The notes under the pieces: model-generated
Databases searched by the model: none
Seen by the model: only the letters and a program-made list of their open reading frames with translations
Told to the model about the DNA's origin: nothing
Assembly: GCF_000720765.1 (NCBI RefSeq)
Contig: NZ_JODC01000002.1
Span: 1 to 64,000 of the forward strand
Length of the DNA stretch: 64,000 nucleotides
Source of the DNA: Streptomyces sp. NRRL S-646
GTDB taxonomy: Bacteria; Actinomycetota; Actinomycetes; Streptomycetales; Streptomycetaceae
Reading direction: 5' to 3'
Made by a program: the position numbers and the translations under genes
Shown here: in pieces, positions 44,478 to 52,837 of the stretch
Numbering within the stretch: position 1 is the stretch's first letter
Layout of the letters: each line of letters opens with the position of its first letter

Positions 44478-45190
44478 GCACAGGGGAGTTCACGGGACTG
44501 CCGGGCTCGGTCGCCGTCTCGCACCTGTCCGTCTACGACTGGCCGGCCGTCGACGGTGTCTGCGGCGGAACTCCCCATATGCACCTGACCTGTTCGGAGG
44601 CGTATGTCGTCACCGGCGGCCGGGGGGCCGTGCAGACACTCACGACGTCCGGGTACGAGGTCACGCCCCTCGTACCCGGCACGGTCGCCTGGTTCACGCC
44701 GGGCACCATCCACCGCCTGGTCAACGAGGACGACCTGCGCATCACGGTGCTGATGCAGAACAGCGGCCTGCCGGAGGCGGGCGACGCGGTCCTGACGCTG
44801 CCGCCGCAGTACCTCACCGACGCGGAGACGTACGCCGCCGCGACCAGGATTCCGACGGATGTGCCGGAGGTGGAGCAGGAGCGGTTCGCCCGCACCCGCC
44901 GGGACCTGGCCCTGGAGGGCTACCGGGCCCTGCGCGAGGCGGACGGCCCCGAGGCGCTGGCCGCCTTCCACCGCGCCGCCGCGGCACTGGTACGCCCCCG
45001 GCTCGCCGAGTGGCGCGAGCGTTGGCGACGGGGCGCGGAGGCGGCCGCTGCAGCCACCGGGGAGCAGCTCGACCGCCTGGAAAAGGGCGACGCCGGCCAT
45101 CTGGCGGAGGCCGTCGTCAGGGCCGAACTGCCTTCGGCGTATGGGAAGTTCGGGATGTGCGGGCGGTTGGACGTGTACCGGGGCGAGTAG
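44474..45190 (+). CDS. Cupin-domain protein
   Basis: A 238-residue protein with a cupin barrel at residues ~15-100: HMHLTCSEAYVVTGGRGAVQ (metal His and Glu) and WFTPGTIHRLVNED (third His). A helical C-terminal half (~130-238) follows. GTG 44474 overlaps the preceding gene by GTGA. In this operon it may be a sugar isomerase/epimerase or a binding protein for the same carbohydrate. The assignment beyond cupin is inference. Confidence 0.85.
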   Translation: MSTGEFTGLPGSVAVSHLSVYDWPAVDGVCGGTPHMHLTCSEAYVVTGGRGAVQTLTTSGYEVTPLVPGTVAWFTPGTIHRLVNEDDLRITVLMQNSGLPEAGDAVLTLPPQYLTDAETYAAATRIPTDVPEVEQERFARTRRDLALEGYRALREADGPEALAAFHRAAAALVRPRLAEWRERWRRGAEAAAAATGEQLDRLEKGDAGHLAEAVVRAELPSAYGKFGMCGRLDVYRGE

Positions 45191-45217
45191 GCCGCGCTCC
45201 CGTGCGGCTGTTGCGCC

Positions 45218-45805
45218 TCACGGCGTTGCAACAGGTGTGGCTGATGCAGCGCGGAGCGCTGTGCCCTGCAGTCCCGTGATGCGCTGGATCACGAACATCA
45301 CGAGGACGGCCGCGGCCAGGTTGAGTGCCTCCGTCACCAGCAGGAGCGGCATCGAGGTCCCGTCCCCGAGCCGGGATGCCATGGCGATCACGGTGTGCCC
45401 TGCCCACGCCACCCACCAGACGTTCACCAGGACCTCGTCGCGGCCTTTCTCCGTCGTCCCGAGGCTGCTCGCACGGAGTACATCGAGTACGAGTCCGCGC
45501 GGAACCCACAGGTTGACCACCGGTATCAGCCAGGCCACGACGGCCCACACGCCTGGTTCCGAGGCGACACCCGGAGAAAGGACCCGTGCGTTTCGCCGGC
45601 AGCGGCTGAACCACACCAGGAAGAAAGCGGCCGCGGCGGTCGTGAGGTACACGAACACCATCGATCTGAAGCCCGACTTGTTCAGCGACGCGTTCGTGGG
45701 GTGCAGATCATGAGCTCTGAGGGCCAGTGCCCGGAAGACGTCCGCGGCGGCTGCCGCGGCTATCGCGGCCTGCGAGAAGCGGGCAAGGAGCCATGGTGCG
45801 TTCAT
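45218..45805 (-). CDS. DUF4328 membrane protein
   Basis: A 195-residue protein with four hydrophobic helices (about residues 5-25, 45-65, 80-100 and 150-175). Conserved DUF4328 stretches are SGFRSMVFVYLTTAAAAFFL, WFSRCRRNA, WAVVAWLIPVVNLWVPR and EVLVNVWWVAW. ATG 45805 lacks a clear ribosome-binding site; the frame is open upstream. The family is typical of Streptomyces and relatives. Function unknown. Confidence 0.85.
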   Translation of the reverse strand: MNAPWLLARFSQAAIAAAAAADVFRALALRAHDLHPTNASLNKSGFRSMVFVYLTTAAAAFFLVWFSRCRRNARVLSPGVASEPGVWAVVAWLIPVVNLWVPRGLVLDVLRASSLGTTEKGRDEVLVNVWWVAWAGHTVIAMASRLGDGTSMPLLLVTEALNLAAAVLVMFVIQRITGLQGTALRAASATPVATP

Positions 45806-46001
45806 GACAGGGCTGTTCGCTGTGCCGACCGGACTGTTCACAGTGGGATACCTATTTCCAGCAGCGCGGCACGCACTGTGGCGGCGCAGCAAAGGGATCG
45901 GGCGCCTCGGATCATAGATCGCCCCGCGCCCGAGCGGGCCGGATTTGCCGCGACATCGACAGACGCGGGGCGAGGGCGCTTGCTGATCTTGGTTTCTCCG
46001 G

Positions 46002-46472
46002 TCAGGCCGCAGTCGGTCCCGTCACCGTCCAGCCCTCGGCCTGCGGGTGGGCGGTCAGGTCCTCGTGGTGCACCGGCTTGCCGCAGGCGCGGCAGGTGAC
46101 GACCGGGACCAGTTCGTTGCCGCAGATGTGCTCGACCGCCATGGGGAGGTCGACCCCGTTGCGGACGTGGCGGTCGCCCCACTCCTTGAGGGTCATCAGG
46201 ACGGGCTCCAGTTCGAGCCCCGCCTGGGTGGGCCGGTACTCGAAGCGCTGCGGCCGCTCGCTGTAGACGCGCTTCGTCAGGATCCCGGCGTCCACGAGGC
46301 GGCGCAGCCGGGTGGCCAGGACGTCGCGCGGGGCGCCGATGTTGCGCACCAGCTGGTCGAAGCGCCCGTTGCCCAGACACACCTCCCGCAGGACGAGCAG
46401 GGAGTACTTCTCGCCCACCAGCGCCAGGGCGTCGGCGATGGAGCAGGGGCGTGGGTCCTTGGTCGCGGCCAT
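46002..46472 (-). CDS. HxlR-family transcriptional regulator
   Basis: A 156-residue protein. The HxlR winged helix spans residues ~10-100 (CSIADALALVGEKYSLLVLREV then FDQLVRNIGAPRDVLATRL and RPQRFEYRPTQAG). The C-terminal extension CRACGKPVHHEDL may bind zinc. Cys10 near the N-terminus is in the position of redox-sensing Cys of YodB/HypR-type members. ATG 46472 is preceded by TAGACT (46480-46485) and seven bases, so the mRNA is probably leaderless. Divergent from the thiolase gene, with a palindrome between them. Confidence 0.92.
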   Translation of the reverse strand: MAATKDPRPCSIADALALVGEKYSLLVLREVCLGNGRFDQLVRNIGAPRDVLATRLRRLVDAGILTKRVYSERPQRFEYRPTQAGLELEPVLMTLKEWGDRHVRNGVDLPMAVEHICGNELVPVVTCRACGKPVHHEDLTAHPQAEGWTVTGPTAA

Positions 46473-46535
46473 GACGCCCAGTCTAGGGGAGGGTTTGTTT
46501 TTCCAACCTTCAGAGTTATGGTGAGTTTGGATTTC

Positions 46536-46549
46536 CTACTCACGAGTAG
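46536..46549. promoter_or_regulatory. Candidate HxlR operator
   Basis: CTACTC-AC-GAGTAG is a perfect 14-bp palindrome in the HxlR-thiolase divergent gap. TACT..AGTA is the core expected for YodB/HxlR-type sites. It lies 31 bp before the thiolase start, near its promoter. Confidence 0.6.
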
Positions 46550-46579
46550 TTCCCGTCAATTCGCCGTGGAGGCACGCAC

Positions 46580-47749
46580 ATGCGTGACGCAGTCATCGTC
46601 GAAGCCGTACGCACGCCGATCGGCAAGGGCAAGCCGGGCGGCTCCCTCGCGCACGTCCACCCCGTCGAGCTCCTCGCCCACACCCTGCGCACCCTCGTCG
46701 ACCGCTCCGGCGTCGACCCGGCACTGATCGACGACGTCATCGGCGGAACCGTCGACCAGGTCGGCGAGCAGGCCATGAACACCACCCGCTACGCCGTCCT
46801 GTCGGCGGGCTTCCCGGAGACCGTCCCGGCGACCACCGTGGACCGCCAGTGCGGCTCCTCCCAGCAGGCCGTGCACTTCGCCGCGCAGGGCGTCATCTCG
46901 GGCGCCTACGACCTAGTGGTCGCCTGTGGCGTCGAGTCGATGAGCCGGGTGCCGATGTGGTCGAACGTGCCGCCCGGCAAGGACCCCTTCGGCCCCGGCG
47001 TCGCCGAGCGCTACGCGGAGGGTCTGGTCCCCCAGGGCATCAGCGCCGAACTGATCGCCGCCAAGTGGTCGATCACGCGCGACCAGATGGACGCCTTCGC
47101 GGTCTCCTCGCACCACAAGGCCGCCGAGACCTGGAGCCAGGGGCTCTTCGACGCCGAGGTCGCACCCCTGGAGGGCGTCACGCGAGACGAGTGCGTACGG
47201 CCGGGCAGCACCCCGGAGATCCTCGCCGGTCTCCGGCCCGCCTACCACGACCCGGCCTTCGCCGAGCGCTTCCCGCAGATCGAGTGGAACGTCACCGCGG
47301 GCAACGCCAGCCCCGTCAACGACGGCGCCTCCGCCGTGCTGATCACCTCCAGCGAGACCGCGGCCCGCCTCGGCCTGCGCCCGCTCGCCCGGCTGCACAG
47401 CTTCGCCGTCACCGGCTCCGACCCGCTGCTGATGCTCACGGGCGTCATACCGGCGACCGAGAAGGTGCTGCGCAGGGCCGGACTGACCCTCGACGACATC
47501 GACCTGTTCGAGGTCAACGAGGCGTTCTCCAGCGTCGTCCTGGCCTGGCAGCAGGAGACCGGCGCCGACCTCGCCAAGGTCAACGTGCACGGCGGCGCGA
47601 TCGCGATCGGCCACCCGCTCGGGGCCAGCGGCACCCGTCTGACGACCACCCTCGTGCACGCCATGCGCGCGCGTGGCGCACGCTACGCCCTGCAGACCAT
47701 GTGCGAGGCGGGCGGACTGGCCAACGCGATGATCCTGGAAGGTGTGTAG
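46580..47749 (+). CDS. Acetyl-CoA acetyltransferase (thiolase)
   Basis: A 389-residue thiolase. The nucleophile Cys is in VDRQCGSSQQAVHF (~90), His in EVNEAFSSVV, the HPLGASG motif (GHPLGASGTRL, ~350) supplies the second His, and the C-terminal CEAGGLANAMILE the second Cys. ATG 46580 follows GGAGG. It condenses or cleaves acyl-CoA (beta-oxidation or acetoacetyl-CoA formation). It is probably controlled by the divergent HxlR protein. Confidence 0.94.
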   Translation: MRDAVIVEAVRTPIGKGKPGGSLAHVHPVELLAHTLRTLVDRSGVDPALIDDVIGGTVDQVGEQAMNTTRYAVLSAGFPETVPATTVDRQCGSSQQAVHFAAQGVISGAYDLVVACGVESMSRVPMWSNVPPGKDPFGPGVAERYAEGLVPQGISAELIAAKWSITRDQMDAFAVSSHHKAAETWSQGLFDAEVAPLEGVTRDECVRPGSTPEILAGLRPAYHDPAFAERFPQIEWNVTAGNASPVNDGASAVLITSSETAARLGLRPLARLHSFAVTGSDPLLMLTGVIPATEKVLRRAGLTLDDIDLFEVNEAFSSVVLAWQQETGADLAKVNVHGGAIAIGHPLGASGTRLTTTLVHAMRARGARYALQTMCEAGGLANAMILEGV

Positions 47750-47756
47750 CCGGCCC

Positions 47757-48527
47757 TCAGCGTCCGCGCAGCTGGTGCCGCTTGCGCCAGGCCACCACCG
47801 CGGCCACCAGAGCCGGTACGGCGATACAGGCCATGGCGATCAGGAAGGCGGGGGACGTCGGCGCCGAGGCTCGGGCTCCGGCGACGACGTACGCGGCGGT
47901 GTTCGGAATCGAGCCGAGCGCCGTTGCGAGCAGGAAGGGCGCCCAGCCCATGCGGGAGACGGCGGCACAGTAGTTCGCAGCCCAGAACGGCACGCCCGGG
48001 AACAGCCGGACCGCCATCATCGAACGGAACCCGTGCCTGCTGAACTGCCCGTCCACCGTCTTCAGCAGCCGGCCCCGCAGCAGCGGGCGCAGCGCGTCCT
48101 GCCCGAGCACCCGGCCCAGACCGAAGGAGATCCCGGCGCCGAGCACCGTGCCCACCAGGGCCGTCCCGGTGCCGAGCTGGGAGCCGAAGAGCGCGCCCGC
48201 TGCGAGGTTCAGCAGCGGCCGTGGTACGAACGCCACACTGCACAGTCCGTACGCAACCGCGAACACGACGGCAGCCGCGGCCCCGCCGAGCTGCGGCGGC
48301 CAGCCGTGCGCCAGCATCCGCTGTGGCTGGAAGAGCAGCACGGCACCGGCGGCGGCCGCGAGCATGACGACGAGCAGGGACAGCCGCGACCACGGCGAGA
48401 GCAGCACGCGCGTGCAGCGCGCGCCGAGGCTCTGCGACGGTGCGGGTACGGCGACGGCGAGCTCCGTGGCGGCGGCCGGGGGAGAGGCCGTGGCGGTGCC
48501 CCCAGAGCGGGTGGTGGCATCGAGCAT
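47757..48527 (-). CDS. TVP38/TMEM64 (VTT-domain) membrane protein
   Basis: A 256-residue membrane protein. A Pro/Ala-rich cytoplasmic N-terminus (~1-45) is followed by helices at ~48-65 and ~80-100, then the VTT core (CSVAFVPRPLLNLAAGALFG, GAGISFGLGRVLG, FRSMMAVRLFPGVPFWAANY) and terminal helices to ~245. Members are candidate lipid scramblases or transporters related to DedA. Convergent with the thiolase (7-bp gap). Confidence 0.88.
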   Translation of the reverse strand: MLDATTRSGGTATASPPAAATELAVAVPAPSQSLGARCTRVLLSPWSRLSLLVVMLAAAAGAVLLFQPQRMLAHGWPPQLGGAAAAVVFAVAYGLCSVAFVPRPLLNLAAGALFGSQLGTGTALVGTVLGAGISFGLGRVLGQDALRPLLRGRLLKTVDGQFSRHGFRSMMAVRLFPGVPFWAANYCAAVSRMGWAPFLLATALGSIPNTAAYVVAGARASAPTSPAFLIAMACIAVPALVAAVVAWRKRHQLRGR

Positions 48528-48576
48528 CCGGTGACACTAACCGACAAATGTGTGTGATCGCCGTATGGTTCGTCCC

Positions 48577-49299
48577 ATGAGCGTCACAGGTGAGGTCACC
48601 ACGCATGTGCCGTTCAGCACACTCGCCGACACCGTGCTGGAGCGGCTCACCGCCACGTACGCGGCCGCGGCCGACCCGGAGCGCGCCGAGTCCATGCGCG
48701 CGTACATGAAGGACGTGGCCCCCTTCCTGGGTCTCACCACGCCCGTCCGCCGGGCCCTGTCCCGCACCGTCGTCGCAGCTCTGCCGCGTCCCGACGAGGG
48801 TGACTGCACGGCGATCGCCCTGCGCTGCTGGCAGTTGCCCGAGCGGGAGTACCACTACTTCGCCGTCGACTATCTGCGCCGCCACGCGCGCGTGTGCACC
48901 TCCGGCTTCCTGCCGGTTGCCCGGCACCTCGTCGCCACCGTCCCCTGGTGGGACACCGTCGACGCGCTCGCCGCCCACGTGGTGGGCGGGCTGGTCGCGG
49001 CCGACCCCCGGCTCACCGCGGACATGGACGCCTGGATCGCCGACGACGACCTGTGGGTCGCCCGTACCGCCCTGCTCCACCAGCTGCGCTACAAGGAACG
49101 CACCGACGCCGAGCGGCTCTTCGCCTACTGCCTGCGCCAGTCCGGACACCCCGACTTCTTCATCCGCAAGGCCATCGGCTGGTGCCTGCGCGAGTACGCC
49201 AAGACCGACCCGGAGGCCGTACGGGCCTTCCTGGCGCGGGAGCGCGGGCGGTTCGCGCCGCTGTCGGTCCGGGAGGCACTGAAGAACATCGGGGCCTGA
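48577..49299 (+). CDS. DNA alkylation repair protein (AlkD-like HEAT repeats)
   Basis: A 240-residue all-helical protein of the AlkC/AlkD family: YMKDVAPFLGLTTPVRRAL, ALRCWQLPEREYHYFAVDYL, VPWWDTVDALAAHVVG, VARTALLHQLRYKERTD and HPDFFIRKAIGWCLREYAK. Catalytic Trp/Asp positions (WWDTVD) and the DNA-facing Arg (IRKAIGW) are present. ATG 48577 follows TATGGT by seven bases and lacks a Shine-Dalgarno. The family excises bulky alkylated bases without base flipping. Confidence 0.92.
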   Translation: MSVTGEVTTHVPFSTLADTVLERLTATYAAAADPERAESMRAYMKDVAPFLGLTTPVRRALSRTVVAALPRPDEGDCTAIALRCWQLPEREYHYFAVDYLRRHARVCTSGFLPVARHLVATVPWWDTVDALAAHVVGGLVAADPRLTADMDAWIADDDLWVARTALLHQLRYKERTDAERLFAYCLRQSGHPDFFIRKAIGWCLREYAKTDPEAVRAFLARERGRFAPLSVREALKNIGA

Positions 49300-49363
49300 G
49301 CCGGAGAGGCGCCCGAACTCCCCTGACCTGAAAAACCATTCGACGCGGGGCAAAGCGTCGGCA

Positions 49364-49477
49364 ATGATCGACGTCATGTTCCGGTACGCCTTCCACCTCG
49401 CAGCATCCGCAGTCGCGGATGCCCCGAAGGCTGCCGTTCCCACTCTCGTCGCCGCAGTCGACGGCGCCCGAAGCTGA
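49364..49477 (+). CDS. Small upstream ORF (possible leader peptide) of tuf3
   Basis: A 37-codon frame in the 5' region of tuf3: [17 protein letters not shown] then [20 protein letters not shown] (33 codons if it starts at the second ATG, 49376). Codon composition is Streptomyces-like throughout, but no strong ribosome-binding site is visible. It ends 20 bp before a hairpin that precedes tuf3, the layout of an attenuator. Translation is unproven. Confidence 0.35.
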   Translation: MIDVMFRYAFHLAASAVADAPKAAVPTLVAAVDGARS

Positions 49478-49497
49478 CCCTCTCCGGATCGTCCGGC

Positions 49498-49536
49498 GGA
49501 CCCCGCAGGGGGAGGGTCGGCGAGTCCTCGGGGTCC
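49498..49536 (+). promoter_or_regulatory. Hairpin in the tuf3 leader
   Basis: GGACCCCG (49498-49505) pairs with CGGGGTCC (49529-49536), and the stem continues with three more pairs past a bulged C. It lies 45 bp before the tuf3 start and is followed by a T-rich CATCTCTCTTGATCCTTCC stretch. It may be an attenuator or regulatory structure. Confidence 0.5.
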
Positions 49537-49581
49537 CCATCTCTCTTGATCCTTCCTACGAAGAGGCTTCGAGGTATCGCC

Positions 49582-50751
49582 ATGCCCAAGACGGCATACG
49601 TGCGCACCAAACCGCATCTGAACATCGGCACCATGGGCCACGTCGACCACGGCAAGACCACCCTGACCGCCGCCATCACCAAGGTGCTGGCCGAGCGCGG
49701 GACCGGCACCTTCGTGCCGTTCGACCGCATCGACCGCGCCCCGGAGGAGGCTGCCCGCGGCATCACCATCAACATCGCGCACGTCGAGTACGAGACCGAC
49801 ACCCGCCACTACGCGCACGTGGACATGCCGGGCCACGCCGACTACGTCAAGAACATGGTCACCGGCGCCGCGCAGCTCGACGGGGCGATCCTCGTCGTCT
49901 CCGCGCTCGACGGGATCATGCCGCAGACCGCCGAACACGTCCTGCTCGCCCGCCAGGTGGGCGTGAACCACATCGTCGTGGCCATCAACAAGGCCGACGC
50001 GGGCGACGAGGAGCTCACCGACCTCGTGGAGCTGGAGGTCCGCGAGCTGCTCACCGCGCAGGGCTACGGCGGCGACGCCGTGCCCGTCGTGCGGGTCTCG
50101 GGGCTGAAGGCCCTGGAGGGCGACCCGCGGTGGACGGCGTCCATCGAGGCGCTGCTCGACGCCGTGGACACGTATGTGCCGATGCCCGAGCGGTACTTGG
50201 ACGCGCCGTTCCTGATGCCCGTGGAGAACGTGCTCACCATCACCGGCCGTGGGACGGTGGTGACGGGCGCGGTCGAGCGGGGCGTCGTCCGGGTGGGCGA
50301 CCGCGTCGAAGTCCTCGGCGCCGGTGTCGAGACCGTCGTCACCGGCCTGGAGACCTTCGGCAAGCCCATGGAGGAGGCACAGGCCGGCGACAACGTGGCG
50401 CTGTTGCTGCGCGGGGTCCCGCGGGACGCCGTCCGGCGCGGACACGTCGTGGCGGCGCCCGGCAGCGTGGCGCCGAGCCGCCGCTTCTCCGCGCGGGTGT
50501 ACGTCCTGTCGACGCGCGAGGGCGGACGGACGACTGCGGTGTCGACCGGCTACCGGCCGCAGTTCTACATCCGCACCGCGGACGTGGTCGGCGACGTCGA
50601 CCTCGGCGAGACGGCCCTCGCCCGGCCCGGCGACACCGTGAGCATGACGGTCGAGCTCGGCCGTGACGTGCCGCTGGAGCCAGGGCTCGGCTTCGCGATC
50701 CGCGAGGGCGGCCGCACGGTCGGCGCGGGCACGGTGACGTCGGTCGGCTGA
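49582..50751 (+). CDS. tuf3: Elongation factor Tu, divergent EF-Tu3 type
   Basis: A 389-residue EF-Tu homologue: [13 protein letters not shown] (DCPGH in ordinary EF-Tu), NKAD and SGLK (normally SALK), with three full domains. It starts [19 protein letters not shown]. It is clearly different from both ordinary actinobacterial EF-Tu and the copy at 23270. It matches the tuf3 class of Streptomyces (SCO1321 type, from memory), whose transcription is known to rise in the stringent response. GAGG stands before ATG 49582. A long leader with a hairpin and strong terminator surround it, so it is monocistronic. Confidence 0.92.
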   Translation: MPKTAYVRTKPHLNIGTMGHVDHGKTTLTAAITKVLAERGTGTFVPFDRIDRAPEEAARGITINIAHVEYETDTRHYAHVDMPGHADYVKNMVTGAAQLDGAILVVSALDGIMPQTAEHVLLARQVGVNHIVVAINKADAGDEELTDLVELEVRELLTAQGYGGDAVPVVRVSGLKALEGDPRWTASIEALLDAVDTYVPMPERYLDAPFLMPVENVLTITGRGTVVTGAVERGVVRVGDRVEVLGAGVETVVTGLETFGKPMEEAQAGDNVALLLRGVPRDAVRRGHVVAAPGSVAPSRRFSARVYVLSTREGGRTTAVSTGYRPQFYIRTADVVGDVDLGETALARPGDTVSMTVELGRDVPLEPGLGFAIREGGRTVGAGTVTSVG

Positions 50752-50758
50752 GCCTGCA

Positions 50759-50788
50759 CGGCGCCCGCCCCCTCGGGGGCGGGCGCCG
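50759..50788 (+). terminator. Terminator of tuf3
   Basis: A 13-bp GC-only stem (50759-50771 with 50776-50788, CGGCGCCCGCCCC and its complement) and a 4-nt loop, 8 bp after the tuf3 stop. Confidence 0.8.
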
Positions 50789-50878
50789 CGCATCCGGCTG
50801 TCCGGACCCGATTGTCAGTGCCGTGCGCAAGACTTGATCGCACACGCAGTCGTGGGTCGTGGAGAGACGGGGGAGACC

Positions 50879-51235
50879 ATGACGGGCAGGGCTTTGGTGC
50901 TCGGCGGCGGGAGTGCCGACGGGATCGGACGGCTGGTCGGGACGGTGTACAGGCTGTCCGAGGCGGGCGTCGATCTCGGGGACGCCGACGCGGTGTTCGG
51001 TACGTCGGCAGGGTCGGCGGTGGCGGCCCAACTCCAGGCGCTGCGCACACCACAGCGGGCAGACGGCTTGCCGAACAGGGCGTCCGGGGGCGCGGTCGTG
51101 ACACCCTCGGCGGCCGCGAAGGACGCGATCGGCCGCGACGCACCGGACCCTGCCGTCCGGGCGCCGTCGGCCCGGGCGGGACGTGAACAGGCGAAGGAGC
51201 ACGCGAGACAGGTGGCGCGGGTCCGGGGCGGCTGA
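50879..51235 (+). pseudogene. Patatin-like phospholipase, N-terminal fragment
   Basis: RALVLGGGSADGIGRLVGTV and DLGDADAVFGTSAGSAVAAQ give the oxyanion-type glycine loop and the GxSxG nucleophile (GTSAGS) of patatin-like hydrolases, with GGGAGACC before ATG 50879. After residue ~50 the sequence loses similarity and stops at 118 residues, while the family needs ~280 with a catalytic Asp near the end. The Asp half is absent. I regard it as a truncated gene. Confidence 0.65.
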
Positions 51236-51289
51236 AGCAACGGCCCCGGGCCGCGCGCCCGCGCCTCCCGCTCCCGGCACAATGAACCC

Positions 51290-52135
51290 GTGGACGAGCC
51301 GATACCCGTGACCCGAGACGTCGATCACGGCACCGCCAAGCTGATGCCCGACGTCGACCGGAAGCGGGCCTGGCTGCTGACGGTCGACGGGGCGCCGCAG
51401 TCGTACGTGGACCTGGACGAGCCGGCCCACCTGGAGTTCGAGTACGCACGACGGCTCGGGCACGTCCTGGACACCCTCGCGGAACCTGGCAGTCCGCTGG
51501 ACGTGCTGCACCTCGGCGGGGGCGCGCTCACTCTGCCCCGGTACCTGGCAGCGACCCGGCCCGGCTCGCGACAGGACGTCGTCGAGGCGGACCGCGCCCT
51601 GCTGGAACTGGTCCTGGAGCACCTGCCGCTCCCGGAGGGCTCGGCCGTCGCCCTGCACACCGCCGACGCCCGGACCTGGCTGGAGGCGGCCCCCTCGGAC
51701 TCGGCGGACGTGCTCATCGCCGATGTCTTCGGTGGATCGCGCGTCCCGGCCCACCTCACCTCCGTCGCCTACGCCCGCGAGGCCGCCCGGGTGCTGCGCG
51801 ACCGGGGCGTCTACCTGGCCAACCTCGCCGACGCCGCGCCCTTCGCCTTCCTCCGCTCGCAACTCGCCACCTTCGCCACGGAGTTCGAGGAGCTGGTGCT
51901 GATCGCCGAACCGGCCGTCCTGCGCGGGCGACGCTTCGGCAACGCCGTGCTCGTCGCCGCGCACCACCCCGTCGACACAGTCGCCCTGGCCCGGCTCATG
52001 GCAGCCGACGCCTTTCCGGCACGGGTCGAGTACGGGACCGGAGTCCGCGACTTCATCGCGGGCGCGCGCCCGGTGCGGGACGCGGACGCCGTGCCCTCAC
52101 CCGAGCCCCCCGACGGGACGTTCGGCATCGGCTGA
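51290..52135 (+). CDS. Spermidine-synthase-like methyltransferase-fold protein
   Basis: A 281-residue protein with the aminopropyltransferase/methyltransferase fold: QSYVDLDEPAHLEFEYARRL, VLHLGGGALTLPRYLAATRPG (cofactor loop), VVEADRALLELV and VLIADVFGGSRVPAHLTS. These resemble SpeE-like and fused-MFS spermidine synthase-like proteins of actinobacteria. The catalytic Asp pair of true spermidine synthases is not obvious, so the real substrate is uncertain. GTG 51290 follows CACAAT by six bases, a leaderless pattern. Confidence 0.85.
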   Translation: MDEPIPVTRDVDHGTAKLMPDVDRKRAWLLTVDGAPQSYVDLDEPAHLEFEYARRLGHVLDTLAEPGSPLDVLHLGGGALTLPRYLAATRPGSRQDVVEADRALLELVLEHLPLPEGSAVALHTADARTWLEAAPSDSADVLIADVFGGSRVPAHLTSVAYAREAARVLRDRGVYLANLADAAPFAFLRSQLATFATEFEELVLIAEPAVLRGRRFGNAVLVAAHHPVDTVALARLMAADAFPARVEYGTGVRDFIAGARPVRDADAVPSPEPPDGTFGIG

Positions 52136-52273
52136 ACCCTCCACGGGCACTCGGCGGACCCGTCACCACGGGCCTGGTGCTCCGCCGCGGGTTGCGCACG
52201 TCCGGCACGCATACGACCGCTGCCGAAACGGCCCTCTGGCCAGCGAAGGCTACTCGTGGGTAACATGCTCGTC

Positions 52274-52726
52274 ATGAGCGCAGACCAGATGTCGATCGGC
52301 GAGATGCTCGCCGCGACGGTGCCGATGGCCCGGACCATGAACCTCCAGTTCCTGGAGACCACGCCGGAGAAGGCCGTGGTGTCCCTGCCGGACCAGGGCG
52401 AGTACCACAACCACGTCGGCGGGCCGCACGCCGGCGCGATGTTCACCCTCGGCGAGACCGCCAGCGGGTCGATCGTGCTGGCCGCCTTCGGGGAGCAGCT
52501 GGCGCGGGCCGTGCCGCTCGCCGTGCGCGCCGAGATCGCCTACAAGAAGCTGGCGATGGGAGCCGTCACCGCCACCGCGACCCTCGGCCGCCCGGTGGCC
52601 GACGTCGTCGCGGAGCTGGACGCCGGGGGGCGGCCCGAGTTCCCGGTGTCGATCGAGATCCGGCGCGCCGACGGCGCTGTCACCGGTGAGATGACCGTTG
52701 TGTGGACGCTGCGTCCCAACGGCTGA
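52274..52726 (+). CDS. Hotdog-fold thioesterase (DUF4442/PaaI-like)
   Basis: A 150-residue hotdog protein: SIGEMLAATVPMARTMNLQF, HNHVGGPHAGAMFTLGETAS (HxGxxHxG-like active-site turn), AEIAYKKLAMG and VTGEMTVVWTLRP. ATG 52274 stands seven bases after TAACAT and has no ribosome-binding site, so it is probably leaderless; an ATG at 52265 lies inside that hexamer. It would hydrolyse acyl-CoA or related thioesters. Confidence 0.87.
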   Translation: MSADQMSIGEMLAATVPMARTMNLQFLETTPEKAVVSLPDQGEYHNHVGGPHAGAMFTLGETASGSIVLAAFGEQLARAVPLAVRAEIAYKKLAMGAVTATATLGRPVADVVAELDAGGRPEFPVSIEIRRADGAVTGEMTVVWTLRPNG

Positions 52727-52735
52727 GCAGCTCTT

Positions 52736-52778
52736 GCAGGCTGGGCCCGGGGGTGTGTCGCCCCCGGGCCCAGCCTGC
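52736..52778. terminator. 18-bp perfect bidirectional terminator
   Basis: GCAGGCTGGGCCCGGGGG (52736-52753) pairs perfectly with 52761-52778 around a 7-nt loop, between the convergent thioesterase and galU genes. Confidence 0.85.
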
Positions 52779-52837
52779 GTTCGGTCCGGGGCTCCGCGGC
52801 CGAGCCGCTGAGGTCACAGCCCCGGGAGAGTGCAGGA

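Noticed and set aside
47683..50793. A very long open frame (over 1000 codons) on the minus strand across thiolase, AlkD-like and tuf3
   Set aside because: It is the antisense shadow of GC-rich genes with clear families on the other strand; its translation is Arg/Gly/Ala-rich with no domain.
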